From Streptomyces hilarionis (GTDB lineage: Bacteria > Actinomycetota > Actinomycetes > Streptomycetales > Streptomycetaceae): a stretch of DNA of 64,000 nt. Made by a program: the position numbers and the translations under genes. Numbering within the stretch: the stretch's first letter is position 1; every line of letters starts with the position of its first letter. Shown piece after piece: positions 54,575 to 63,683 of this stretch. The notes under the pieces are model-generated. The model ran no database searches. It had not been told where the DNA came from and was given only the letters and a program-made list of their open reading frames with translations. The DNA lies in contig NZ_JAHHIT010000037.1 of the NCBI RefSeq assembly GCF_024539675.1, positions 97,457 through 161,456 of the forward strand. Direction: 5' to 3'.

Positions 54575-55915
54575 TCAGTTGTCCCGCGACGGTCCGCGCG
54601 TGAGGTCGGCGCTCCAGAACGCGCCGTCCGGGTACCGGTATCCGTCGATCGAGGCCGGGTGCATGGCCGCGGAGAAGCCCGGGGCGAGCGGCGCCCGGTA
54701 GCGGCCGTCGCGGATCTCCACCGGGGCCGTGAAGTGCTCGTGGAGGTGGTCCACGTACTCGATGACCCGGTCCTGCGTGGTCCCGGACACGGCCAGGTAG
54801 TCGAACATGGCGAGGTGCTGGACGAGTTCGCACAGCCCCACTCCCCCGGCGTGCGGACACACCGGCACCCCGAACCGGGCGGCGAGCAGCAGGATCGCGA
54901 GGTTCTCGTTGACGCCGCCGACCCGGGCCGCGTCGATCTGCAGGACGTCGATGGCGCCGGCCTGGAGCAACTGCTTGAAGACGACACGGTTGTGCACGTG
55001 TTCGCCGGTGGCGACCTTCACCGGGGCGACGGCCTCGCGGATGGCGGCGTGGCCGAGGATGTCGTCGGGACTGGTGGGTTCCTCGATCCAGTAGGGGTCG
55101 AGCCCGGCCAGGGCGCGGGTCCAGTCGATCGCCTCGCCCACGTTCCAGCGCTGGTTGGCGTCGACGGCTATGCGCACGCCGTCGCCGACCGCGGCGCGCG
55201 CCGTGCGCAGCCGCCGCAGATCGTCGGCCCGGTCCGCGCCGACCTTCAGCTTGATCTGGGTGAAGCCGTCGGACACGGCCTGCTTGGCGAGCCGGGTGAG
55301 CTTCTCGTCGGAGTAGCCGAGCCAGCCCGGGGAGGTGGTGTAAGCGGGGTATCCGCGCTCCAGCAGCACGCGCTCGCGCTCGGCCAGCCCGGTGCGCGCA
55401 CCCTGGAGCAGGGCGAGGGCGTCCGCGGGGGTGAGCACGTCGGCGATGTAGCGGAAGTCGACCTGGGAGACCAGCCATGCGGGCTCGGCGTGGGCCAGCA
55501 GGCGCCACAGGGGCTGCCCGGCGCGCTTGGCGGCGAGGTCCCAGACGGCGTTCATGACCGCGCCGATCGCCATGTGCATCACGCCCTTCTCGGGCCCGAG
55601 CCAGCGCAGTTGGCTGTCGCCGATCAGATCGCGGTCGAGGGAGCCCGGATCGGCGCACAGCTCGTCCACGGACCGCCCCAGCACATGCGGACGCAGGGCC
55701 GCGATGGCGGCGACCTGGACGTCGTTGCCGCGCCCGATGGTGAAAGTGAAGCCATGGCCCTCCAGCCCGTCGCCGGCGTCGGTCCGCAGCACCACGTAGG
55801 CGGCGGAGTAGTCGGGATCCGGGTTCATCGCGTCGGAGCCGTCCAGCTCCCGCGAGGTCGGGAAGCGGATGTCGTGGGTGTCCACCGCCACGATCCGGGC
55901 CGGGGTTGCGGTCAA
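54575..55915 (-). CDS. Enolase-superfamily sugar-acid dehydratase, L-fuconate dehydratase-like
   Basis: 446 residues. The TTG at 55915 is chosen: AAAGG lies 8 bases upstream and no ATG occurs at the right place. The N-terminal capping domain ([49 protein letters not shown]) matches the FucD group, and the barrel carries KxK (IKLKVG), VDANQRW (Asp), [10 protein letters not shown] (Glu), ATGEHVHNR (Glu) and [11 protein letters not shown] (His), the mandelate-racemase-type metal/acid-base set. It should convert L-fuconate (or a related acid) to its 2-keto-3-deoxy form. Divergent from a sugar ABC importer with which it shares a repeated 16-bp element. Confidence 0.9.
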   Translation of the reverse strand: MTATPARIVAVDTHDIRFPTSRELDGSDAMNPDPDYSAAYVVLRTDAGDGLEGHGFTFTIGRGNDVQVAAIAALRPHVLGRSVDELCADPGSLDRDLIGDSQLRWLGPEKGVMHMAIGAVMNAVWDLAAKRAGQPLWRLLAHAEPAWLVSQVDFRYIADVLTPADALALLQGARTGLAERERVLLERGYPAYTTSPGWLGYSDEKLTRLAKQAVSDGFTQIKLKVGADRADDLRRLRTARAAVGDGVRIAVDANQRWNVGEAIDWTRALAGLDPYWIEEPTSPDDILGHAAIREAVAPVKVATGEHVHNRVVFKQLLQAGAIDVLQIDAARVGGVNENLAILLLAARFGVPVCPHAGGVGLCELVQHLAMFDYLAVSGTTQDRVIEYVDHLHEHFTAPVEIRDGRYRAPLAPGFSAAMHPASIDGYRYPDGAFWSADLTRGPSRDN

Positions 55916-56220
55916 GGGGGCGCCTTTCAGGCTCGACGGCACTGATACATCGGAGGACTTGCAGAACCGCGACTTTAGGGGCAGCGGACAGCGCTGACAA
56001 CACCCCGTCAGATCCGCCAATTGACGGAGAACGACCCCTTGTCAGCGCGAGCGGCCCCGTCGTAACGTCCTCGGCGTTCGAGATACATCGGATGACTGTG
56101 CATCTCCTCTCCCTCGACCTCGACCGCGCTCGTGCTCTCCCCCCGGACCGACGCGCAACCGCCCCCCTCCGACCCTCACCTCGCGCGACTCCCAGCCCTG
56201 GCAAGGAGAGAACCCCGGCC
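55916..56220. promoter_or_regulatory. Divergent promoter region of the fuconate/ABC locus with twice-repeated operator
   Basis: GATACATCGGAGGACT (55944-55959) and GATACATCGGATGACT (56082-56097) match at 15 of 16 bases, 138 bp apart in the same orientation. The second copy contains the short palindrome CATC-G-GATG. One copy is close to the TTG-started dehydratase gene and the other 124 bp from the binding-protein ATG, so each direction seems to carry its own site. Candidate operator of an unidentified FadR/GntR or LacI-type sugar regulator not encoded in the window. Confidence 0.65.
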
Positions 56221-57273
56221 ATGAATCTCGCCCGCACCCGTTCCACCGCCGCAGCAGCCGGCGCCCTCGTCGTCGCCCTCGCCCTCCTGACCGCGTGCAA
56301 CCGCGACAGCGCCGGGTCGGACAGCGCGGGCGGCGACGGACCGGCCGTCGGGATCGACCTGCCGCGTTCCGACTCCGACTTCTGGAACTCCTACGCGCAG
56401 TACCTGAAGAAGGACATCAGGACCGACGGCGTCAACGCCCTGCCGTTGAGCAACTCGCAGAACGACGTCACCAAACTCGTGGCCAACGTGCAGGTGTTCC
56501 AGAACACGGGCGCCAAGGCCGTCGTCATGGCGCCCCAGGACACCGGCGCGGTCGCCTCCACCCTGGACGCGCTCGCCGCGAAGAAGATCCCGGTGGTCAG
56601 CGTGGACACCCGCCCCGACAAGGGCGACGTCTACATGGTGGTCCGGGCCGACAACCGGGCGTACGGCACCAAGGCCTGCGAGTACCTCGGCAAGCAGCTC
56701 GGCGGCAAGGGCAAGGTGGCCGAGCTCCAGGGCGCCCTGGACTCCATCAACGGGCGGGACCGCTCGGAGGCCTTCGCCGCCTGCATGAAGGCGAAGTTCC
56801 CCGGCATCACGGTGTTCGAACTGCCCACCGACTGGAAGGGCGACGTGGCCTCCGCCAAGCTCCAGAGCCTGCTCGCCCAGCACCCCGATCTGGGCGGCGT
56901 CTACATGCAGGCCGGCGGGGTCTTCCTCCAGCCGACCCTGGCGCTGCTCGAGCAGAAGAAGCTGCTCCGGCCGGCGGGGCAGAAGGGGCACATCGTGATC
57001 GTCTCCAACGACGGCATCCCCCAGGAGCTCGACGCCATCCGCAAGGGCCGGATCGACGCGACCGTCTCCCAGCCCGCCGACCTCTACGCCAAGTACGCGC
57101 TCCACTACGCCGAGGCCGCGGCCGCCGGCAAGACGTTCACGGCGGGCCCCACCGACCACGGCTCCACGATCATCAAGATCCCCAACGGCCTGGAGGACCA
57201 GCTGCCCGCGCCGCTCGTGACCAAGGACAACGTCGAGGACCAGGCCCTGTGGGGCAACAACGTGAGCCGGTGA
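56221..57273 (+). CDS. Sugar ABC transporter substrate-binding lipoprotein (RbsB-like)
   Basis: 350 residues, AAGGAGAG upstream of the ATG. Lipoprotein signal with LLTACN lipobox (Cys about residue 25). Class B (periplasmic-binding-protein type I) fold: VGIDLPRSDSDFWNSYAQYLKKD, AVVMAPQDTGAVASTLDALAAKKIPVVSVDT, GKVAELQGALDSINGRDRSEAF, GVYMQAGGVFLQPTLAL and IVSNDGIPQELDAIRKGRIDATVSQPADLYAKYAL. Ligand likely a 6-deoxyhexose or aldohexose, by context fucose. First gene of a three-gene importer. Confidence 0.92.
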   Translation: MNLARTRSTAAAAGALVVALALLTACNRDSAGSDSAGGDGPAVGIDLPRSDSDFWNSYAQYLKKDIRTDGVNALPLSNSQNDVTKLVANVQVFQNTGAKAVVMAPQDTGAVASTLDALAAKKIPVVSVDTRPDKGDVYMVVRADNRAYGTKACEYLGKQLGGKGKVAELQGALDSINGRDRSEAFAACMKAKFPGITVFELPTDWKGDVASAKLQSLLAQHPDLGGVYMQAGGVFLQPTLALLEQKKLLRPAGQKGHIVIVSNDGIPQELDAIRKGRIDATVSQPADLYAKYALHYAEAAAAGKTFTAGPTDHGSTIIKIPNGLEDQLPAPLVTKDNVEDQALWGNNVSR

Positions 57274-57323
57274 CCCGCCGGAACGGCGCCGGCGACCGCA
57301 CCCACGGAAGGACGGAGACCCTC

Positions 57324-58949
57324 ATGGCGCACACCCCGACCGCGCCGGCCCACCCCGCCGGCCCGCCCCCGGTCGCCGAGGCCGTCGGGGTCGGCAAGCG
57401 GTTCGGCGCGACGGTCGCGCTGCGCGACGCCCGGATCGCCGTCGCGCCCGGCGAGTCGCACGCGCTGGTGGGCCGCAACGGAGCGGGCAAGTCGACGCTC
57501 GTGTCGCTGCTCACCGGACTGCGCCGCCCCGACACCGGCGTTCTGCGCTTCTCCGGCGAACCCGCCCCACCTGTCGGTGACATCGAGGCCTGGCGCGCCC
57601 GGGTGGCCTGCGTCTACCAGCGTTCCACGATCATCGCGGACCTGACCGTCGCGGAGAACCTGTTCCTGAACCGGCAGAGCGCGGGTCCGCTGCGGCCCAT
57701 CCGCTGGGGGCGGTTGCGGCGGCGCGCCGAGGAACTCCTCGGCGAGTACGGCGTGGACGTCGACGCCACCGCGCGCGCCAGGGATCTGAGCGTGGAACAA
57801 CGGCAGTTCGTGGAGATCGCGCGCGCCCTGTCGTTCGGGGCCCGCTTCATCGTCCTCGACGAACCGACCGCCAAGCTCGACGCCCGGGGCATCGGCCGTC
57901 TCTTCGACAAGCTGCGCGACCTGCGGCGCCAGGGCGTCGCCTTCCTCTACATCTCGCACCACCTGCGGGAGGTGTACGACCTCTGCACCACGGTCACCGT
58001 CTACCGGGACGCCACCCACGTCCTGACCGCGCCCGTGGCCGAGGTCGGCCACAGGGCCCTGGTCGAGGCGATGACGGGCGACACACCGGCGACCGCAGCC
58101 GCCGGCGCCGACGCGGCTGCCGGCCCGGCCGCCCGCCGCCCGGCGGAGCCGGACGAAGGCCCCGGACTGCTGACCGTCGACGGGCTCACACTCCCCGGCG
58201 TCTGCGACGGGCTCTCGCTGTCGGTGCGCTCGGGCGAGGTCGTCGGGCTGGCCGGAGCGGCGGCCAGCGGCAACGTGCGGGTCGCGGAGGCGGTCGCCGG
58301 GCTGCACCGCGCGCAGGCGGGCCGGATCCTGGTCGGCGGGCGGGCCGTGCGCACCGGCAGCGTGCCCTCGGCACTGGCCGCGGGCGTCGGCCTGGTCCCC
58401 GAGGACCGTCACCTCCAGGGCCTGGTCGGCAGCCGCAGCGTGGCGGAGAACGCGACCCTCACGGTCACCGACCAGCTGGGCCCCTTCGGCACCGTGCTGC
58501 CCGCCCGGACGGCGCTCTTCGCCCGGCGCATGATCCGCGACCTCGACATCAAGACCCCGGGGCCGGCCACGCCGGTGTCCGCGCTCTCCGGCGGCAACCA
58601 GCAGAAGGTCGTCGTCGCCCGCGCTCTGGCCACCGACCCGCGCGTGCTGGTCGCCGTCCGCCCGACCAACGGGGTCGACGTCAGGTCCAAGGAGTTCCTG
58701 CTGCGCCGCGTCCGCGAGGTCGCGGACGGCGGCAGGGCCGCGCTGATCGTCTCCGACGAGCTCGACGACCTCAGGGTGTGCGACCGGGTCGTCGTGATGT
58801 TCCACGGCCGCGTGGTCGCCGAGTTCGCTCCCGGCTGGCGCGACGACGAGGTGGTCGCCGCCATGGAGGGCATCGGCGCGGCCGACGGCGCGGGGCCCGA
58901 CCCGGAGCACGACGCCGACGCGTGCCCCCCAGAACAGGACGAGAGGTAG
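57324..58949 (+). CDS. Sugar ABC transporter ATP-binding protein, two fused NBDs, second degenerate
   Basis: 541 residues, GGAAGGACGGAG upstream. NBD1 (about 15-250) is complete: Walker A GRNGAGKST, signature LSVEQRQ, Walker B IVLDEPTAKLD, switch YISHHLREVY. NBD2 (about 290-510) has GLAGAAASGN in place of Walker A and LVAVRPTNGVDV in place of LDEPT: the conserved Asp-Glu of Walker B is gone, though LSGGNQQK is intact. Such asymmetry is known in the RbsA/XylG group. The Ala/Pro/Asp-rich linker (about 255-290) is long. Confidence 0.92.
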   Translation: MAHTPTAPAHPAGPPPVAEAVGVGKRFGATVALRDARIAVAPGESHALVGRNGAGKSTLVSLLTGLRRPDTGVLRFSGEPAPPVGDIEAWRARVACVYQRSTIIADLTVAENLFLNRQSAGPLRPIRWGRLRRRAEELLGEYGVDVDATARARDLSVEQRQFVEIARALSFGARFIVLDEPTAKLDARGIGRLFDKLRDLRRQGVAFLYISHHLREVYDLCTTVTVYRDATHVLTAPVAEVGHRALVEAMTGDTPATAAAGADAAAGPAARRPAEPDEGPGLLTVDGLTLPGVCDGLSLSVRSGEVVGLAGAAASGNVRVAEAVAGLHRAQAGRILVGGRAVRTGSVPSALAAGVGLVPEDRHLQGLVGSRSVAENATLTVTDQLGPFGTVLPARTALFARRMIRDLDIKTPGPATPVSALSGGNQQKVVVARALATDPRVLVAVRPTNGVDVRSKEFLLRRVREVADGGRAALIVSDELDDLRVCDRVVVMFHGRVVAEFAPGWRDDEVVAAMEGIGAADGAGPDPEHDADACPPEQDER

Positions 58950-58951
58950 TC

Positions 58952-59992
58952 ATGTCCGCCACCACCGACGTCACCGACCCCGCGGCCGGCGTGGCGCCCA
59001 CGACCGCGAAGGGCTCCCGGCGCGGGATCGATCCCGGCCTGTTCCGTGAACTGTCCCTGATCCCGGCCATCGTGGTCCTCGGGCTGATCGGGTTCATCGT
59101 CTCGCCGGCCTTCCTGACCTCCGACAACCTCATCGGCGTGGCACAGCAGTCCACCGAGCTGAGCCTGCTGGTGCTCGCCACCGCGCTCATCCTGATCAGC
59201 GGCCGGATGGACCTGTCCCTGGAGTCCACCATCGGGGTGGCCCCGGTCATCGCCGTCTGGCTCGTGCTGCCCACCAGCGGCGCCCGGTTCACCGGACTGG
59301 GACTGCTGCCCGCATGGACGGCGATCCCGCTCTGTCTGCTGGTGGGGGCGGTGATCGGCGCGGTCAACGGGTTCCTCGTCCTGAAGCTGCGGCTCAACGG
59401 CTTCATCGTCACCCTCGGCATGCTCACCATGCTGCGGGGGTTGCAGGTCGCCCTGTCCGAGGGCCAGTCCCTCGTCGAACTGCCCCCGTCCTTCACCTAT
59501 CTGGGCAAGGCCTCCTGGTGGGGCGCGCCCGCGGCGATCTGGATCTGCGGGGTGCTGTTCGCCCTCGGCAGCGCGGCGCTGGCCTGGCTGCGGCACGGGC
59601 GGGCGCTCTACGCGATCGGCGGCAACGCGGAGGCGGCCCGCACGGCCGGCATCCGCGTGGACCGGATCGTGTTCATCGTCCTGGTCGTCGGCAGTGTGCT
59701 GGCCGCCTTCGCCGGCATCCTCTACAGCGGTCACTACGGGTCCATCTCCGCGACCCAGGGCAGCGGCTGGATCTTCCAGGTGTTCGCGGCCACCGTCATC
59801 GGCGGGGTGAGCCTCAACGGGGGCAAGGGGTCCGTCTTCGGCGCGCTCACCGGTGTGCTGACCCTCCAGCTCGTCGTCAACGTCATGACGCTGGCCGGCG
59901 TGCCACCGCTGTGGAACCAGTTCCTCAACGGCGCGATCATCATCGTCGCCCTGGTCATCTCCCGCTTCGCTTCCGGCGAGAAGCAGGAGTAG
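58952..59992 (+). CDS. Sugar ABC transporter permease (RbsC-like)
   Basis: 346 residues, ATG two bases after the ATPase stop. About ten membrane helices; ISGRMDLSLESTIGVAPVIAVW is the RbsC-family GGIDLSVG-type motif and NAEAARTAGIRVDRIVFIVLVVGSVLAAFAGIL the conserved C-terminal region; GYGSISATQGSGWIFQVFAATVIGG closes the family pattern. Forms the transmembrane channel (homodimer) of the importer started at 56221. Confidence 0.93.
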   Translation: MSATTDVTDPAAGVAPTTAKGSRRGIDPGLFRELSLIPAIVVLGLIGFIVSPAFLTSDNLIGVAQQSTELSLLVLATALILISGRMDLSLESTIGVAPVIAVWLVLPTSGARFTGLGLLPAWTAIPLCLLVGAVIGAVNGFLVLKLRLNGFIVTLGMLTMLRGLQVALSEGQSLVELPPSFTYLGKASWWGAPAAIWICGVLFALGSAALAWLRHGRALYAIGGNAEAARTAGIRVDRIVFIVLVVGSVLAAFAGILYSGHYGSISATQGSGWIFQVFAATVIGGVSLNGGKGSVFGALTGVLTLQLVVNVMTLAGVPPLWNQFLNGAIIIVALVISRFASGEKQE

Positions 59993-60299
59993 GAGAGGTG
60001 CGGGCGGGCGCACGGGAGGGCCGGCCCGTTGCGTCGGCCGACGAGACGAGGGAAGAGCGGACCGCTCTCGTGACAGTGATTCATTTCCCCTGCGCCGTGC
60101 GGGAGTAGCTTCCCGGCCGTCATTTCGCGAGGTTCTCCGCGCCCCGCTTCGCCTTGACCTTTTGGTGACGGGCGTGTGTGGATGTTGTACCCACGCATCG
60201 CGCGGTGCCTGCCTATAGGCCTTTCGGTACGGATTCGGTCCGCCGCCGTCGGCCGGCGCGGCTTGCGGCGGTTTCTGCGGTGCAGTAACCAGGTGAACC
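59993..60299. other. 307-bp intergenic region
   Basis: No gene is supported. A TTGACC (60154-60159) could be a -35 for the downstream YceI gene, but no convincing -10 at 16-18 bases follows. No strong terminator hairpin with U tract was found after the permease gene. Confidence 0.35.
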
Positions 60300-60947
60300 A
60301 TGAATCTGTTCACCCGCGGCACGTCCGTCCGACGTTCGGCGCCCGCTGCCGCCCCGCACCTCACCGCCGACCCGGCCGGACGGCGACCGGATCCGGCCCT
60401 GGCGGCGCTGTCCGGGGAGTGGATGATCGACCCGGCGCACAGCCGCATCGGCTTCTCCGTACGGCACGCCCTGGTCACGACGGTGCGCGGGGCGTTCACC
60501 GAGTACCGCAGCCGCCTCTGGTTCGACGGGCGCGACCCGTCCCGGTCGCGGGCCGAGATCCTTCTGGCGACGGCGAGCGTCGACACCGGTGTGGAGCAGC
60601 GCGACGCCCACCTGACGGGCCGTGACTTCCTGGACGCGGCGAACTATCCGCAGATGCGTTTCACGAGTACCGCCGTGGAACTCGCCGGCCCGGACGTCTA
60701 CCGCATGACCGGCGATCTCACCATCAAGAACGCCACTCGTCCGGTGGTTCTCGAACTCACCTACATAGGGCATGTCACCGACCCGTTCGGCTATGAACGC
60801 GCCGGTTTCGACGGCACCACCACGATCGACCGTTCCGAATGGGGTCTCACCTACAACGCCCGGCTGGCCGAGGGCGGTGCGATGGTCAGCGAGAAGGTGC
60901 GTCTGCAATTCGACATCGCGGCGATCCGCACTCCCGCCGCCGACTGA
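60300..60947 (+). CDS. YceI family lipocalin-like protein
   Basis: 215 residues. After a Pro/Ala/Arg-rich N terminus (about 1-37) comes the YceI beta-barrel: GEWMIDPAHSRIGFSVRHALVTTVRGAFTEYRSRLWFDG, GVEQRDAHLTGRDFLDAANYPQMRFTST, GDLTIKNATRPVVLELTYIGHVTDPFGYERAGFDGTTTIDRSEWGLTYNARLAEGG. The His in VRHAL and the D-F-L/D-A-x-x-Y-P motif are typical. YceI proteins bind isoprenoid or polyisoprenoid lipids; no signal peptide here. ATG with AGGTGA upstream. Function in this organism unknown. Confidence 0.9.
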   Translation: MNLFTRGTSVRRSAPAAAPHLTADPAGRRPDPALAALSGEWMIDPAHSRIGFSVRHALVTTVRGAFTEYRSRLWFDGRDPSRSRAEILLATASVDTGVEQRDAHLTGRDFLDAANYPQMRFTSTAVELAGPDVYRMTGDLTIKNATRPVVLELTYIGHVTDPFGYERAGFDGTTTIDRSEWGLTYNARLAEGGAMVSEKVRLQFDIAAIRTPAAD

Positions 60948-61139
60948 TCTCCGTCAGCTCTCCTCGGCTCCGGGTCGGCGCTCCGCCGGCCTTTCATCGG
61001 CTTTTCGCCGGCTTCCCGTCAGCCGCGATCGCCGTCGGTTCCGTCCCCGGGGTGGTTTGCGGCCGTGCGGCCGCGGATGCGGCCGCCTCCCCTCGGAGAC
61101 TGGCCGGGGCGGCGCGCTGCCGCCGGGACGAGGGGGCGC

Positions 61140-63548
61140 ATGTCGGACAACAGGCTTCTGATCGCGGTGCCGGAGCATCCCCGGGACGAGGGCGCGGTCG
61201 CCCAGCAGCTGGTCCGCATCCGGGACGCCGCCGAGGACAGGGGGTTCGACGTCCGGTGGGCGGTGGACGCCGCCGACGCGCAGGCGGTGCTGCGGACCGA
61301 GGCCGGTCTGACCGCCGCGCTGGTCGCCTGGGACCTGCCCGGCCGCGCGGCCGACGGCGAGGAGCCCGGCGGGGCCGGCGTGCTGCGCTCGCTGGGCCGG
61401 CGCTTTCGTGATCTGCCGGTCTTCCTGGTCCTGGCCGACGACGGCGTCAGGGACCTGCCGTTGTGGGTGTCGGAGTCGATCGTGGGGTACGTCTGGCCGC
61501 TGGAGGACACGCCGGGCTTCATCGCGGGCCGCATCACCACCGCCGCCCGCGGCTACCGGGAAGCCGTTCTGCCGCCCTTCTTCCGCGCCCTGCGACGCTT
61601 CGACGACGCGCACGAGTACTCGTGGCACACCCCGGCCCACTCCGGCGGCGTCGCTCTGCTGAAGTCGCCCGCGGGACGTGCCTTCCACGACTACTTCGGG
61701 GAACGGCTGCTGCGCAGCGACCTGTCGATCTCGGTGGGCGAACTCGGGTCGCTGTTCGAGCACAGCGGCCCGATCGGGGAGGCGGAGCGCAACGCCGCGC
61801 GGGTCTTCGGCGCGGACCTCACCTACTTCGTGCTGCACGGGGACTCCACGTGCAACCGCGTGGTCGGCCACTTCAGCGTCACCCGTGACGAGATCGCGCT
61901 GGTGGACCGCAACTGCCACAAGTCGGTGCTGCACGGGCTGGTCGTGTCGGGCGCGCGGCCGGTCTACCTCGTCCCGACGCGCAACGGCTACGGGCTGGCG
62001 GGGCCGCTGCCCCCGGCGGAGCTGGCGCCCGGCTCGGTCGCCGCCCGGATCGCGGCGAACCCGCTGACCGGGCAGGCCCTCTCACCGCACGCCCAGTACG
62101 CCGTGTTCACCAACTCCACCTACGACGGCCTGTGTTACGACGCAGCGGCCGCGGCGAGGGCGCTGGCCGCGAGCACGCCCCGGGTGCACTTCGACGAGGC
62201 GTGGTTCGCCCACGCCCGTTTCCATCCGCTGTACGCGGGCCGGTACGGCATGTCGGTGGACGCGGACGTCTTCCCCGGCCCGGACCGGCCGACGGTCTTC
62301 GCGACGCAGTCCACGCACAAGCTGCTGGCCGCGCTGTCGCAGAGCGCCATGGTGCACGTGCGGCCCGCTCCCCGGGCCCCCGTCGAACACGACCGGTTCA
62401 ACGAGGCGTTGATGATGCACGGCACCACGTCCCCGCTGTACCCGATGATCGCCTCCCTGGACGTGGCCACCGCGATGATGGACGGGCCGCAGGGCCGCTG
62501 GCTCCTCGACGAGGCCGTGACCGAGGCGGTCCGCTTCCGTCAGGAGATGGTGCGGATCCGGCGCCGCGTCGAGGAGGCCGGCGACCGCCCGCCGTGGTTC
62601 TTCGGCGTGTGGCAGCCCGAGGCGGTGACCGATCCGGGCACCGGCGCGCGTCTGCCGTTCGAGGAGGCGCCGGCCGACCTGCTGCGCACCGAGCCGTCGT
62701 GCTGGCGGCTGGAACCCGGGGCCGACTGGCACGGCTTCCCCGGACTCACCGACGGCTACTGCATGCTCGACCCGATCAAGGTCACCGTGACCTGCCCGGG
62801 CATCGACGCGACCGGCCGGAGCGCGCCGTGGGGCATCCCGGCGCGGGTGCTCACCGCGTACCTGGCCACCCGCGGCATCGTGGTGGAGAAGACCGACAGC
62901 TACACCACTCTGGTGCTGTTCTCCATGGGCATCACCAAGGGCAAGTGGGGCACGCTCCTCGACGCGCTGATGGACTTCAAGGCGCTCCACGACGGGGACG
63001 CTCCCCTCGGACGCGTGCTGCCCGCGCTGGTCGCCGCGCACCCGCGCCGCTATGCCGGGCTGACCCTGCGCGAGCTGTGCCAGGACATGCACGACCAGGT
63101 GCGGGGCGCGCGCCTCGTGGACCTGCTGGACACCGCGTTCCGCGACCTGCCCGAGCCGGTCGCCCCACCGCGGCTGTGCTACGAGCGACTGGTGCGGGGC
63201 GGCACCCACCGGGTGCGGCTGGCCGACGCGTCCGGCCAGGTGGCCGCCGCCATGGTCACGGTGACCCCGCCCGGCATCCCCGTGCTCATGCCCGGAGAGG
63301 GCGTCGGCGGACCCGACGGCCCGCTGCTGCGCTACCTCGGCGCCCTGGAGTCCTTCGACCGCCGCTTCCCCGGATTCCACAGCGAGACGCACGGCGTCAC
63401 GGTCGACCCGGACACGGGCGACTACCTGATCGAGTGCCTGCGTCCGACGGCGGACGGCACGGCGGAGCCGGACGCGGCGGAGGGCCGCACCGCGCCGCCG
63501 GTCCAGCGCGGTCGCCCCCAGGAGGGCCCCGCCCGCACCGCCCGCTGA
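61140..63548 (+). CDS. Orn/Lys/Arg decarboxylase (fold type I, PLP-dependent)
   Basis: 802 residues, GAGGGGG before ATG 61140. An N-terminal 'wing' (about 1-135), receiver/flavodoxin-like, precedes the AAT-fold core: SWHTPAHSGGVALLKSPAGRAFHDYFG, VLHGDSTCNRVVGHFSVTRDEIALVDRNCHKS, HFDEAW with Asp352 (PLP nitrogen) and Lys394 in TQSTHKLLAALSQ (Schiff base). C-terminal domain ends with a long low-complexity tail (after about 775). It removes CO2 from arginine, lysine or ornithine, giving a polyamine precursor and consuming a proton; substrate cannot be fixed by eye. Transcribed toward the GH62 gene. Confidence 0.93.
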   Translation: MSDNRLLIAVPEHPRDEGAVAQQLVRIRDAAEDRGFDVRWAVDAADAQAVLRTEAGLTAALVAWDLPGRAADGEEPGGAGVLRSLGRRFRDLPVFLVLADDGVRDLPLWVSESIVGYVWPLEDTPGFIAGRITTAARGYREAVLPPFFRALRRFDDAHEYSWHTPAHSGGVALLKSPAGRAFHDYFGERLLRSDLSISVGELGSLFEHSGPIGEAERNAARVFGADLTYFVLHGDSTCNRVVGHFSVTRDEIALVDRNCHKSVLHGLVVSGARPVYLVPTRNGYGLAGPLPPAELAPGSVAARIAANPLTGQALSPHAQYAVFTNSTYDGLCYDAAAAARALAASTPRVHFDEAWFAHARFHPLYAGRYGMSVDADVFPGPDRPTVFATQSTHKLLAALSQSAMVHVRPAPRAPVEHDRFNEALMMHGTTSPLYPMIASLDVATAMMDGPQGRWLLDEAVTEAVRFRQEMVRIRRRVEEAGDRPPWFFGVWQPEAVTDPGTGARLPFEEAPADLLRTEPSCWRLEPGADWHGFPGLTDGYCMLDPIKVTVTCPGIDATGRSAPWGIPARVLTAYLATRGIVVEKTDSYTTLVLFSMGITKGKWGTLLDALMDFKALHDGDAPLGRVLPALVAAHPRRYAGLTLRELCQDMHDQVRGARLVDLLDTAFRDLPEPVAPPRLCYERLVRGGTHRVRLADASGQVAAAMVTVTPPGIPVLMPGEGVGGPDGPLLRYLGALESFDRRFPGFHSETHGVTVDPDTGDYLIECLRPTADGTAEPDAAEGRTAPPVQRGRPQEGPARTAR

Positions 63549-63601
63549 CACCGGCCCGAGGACCGGGAGTGCCCGGCCCGCGGGCGGTGCGTCCCGGCGG
63601 G

Positions 63602-63658
63602 CCGGTGCGGTCGCCGACGCCGTGCACGGATCGTCACGGCGTCGGCCGACCGCACCGG
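63602..63658. terminator. Long hairpin between the decarboxylase and GH62 genes
   Basis: CCGGTGCGGTCGCCGACGCC (63602-63621, continuing to 63624) pairs with 63635-63658 over about 23 bp with a single one-base bulge and a 10-base loop. It sits between convergent stops at 63548 and 63684, so it can terminate both directions. Confidence 0.8.
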
Positions 63659-63683
63659 TCCGTCCCACCGGGGAGGAGGCGGG

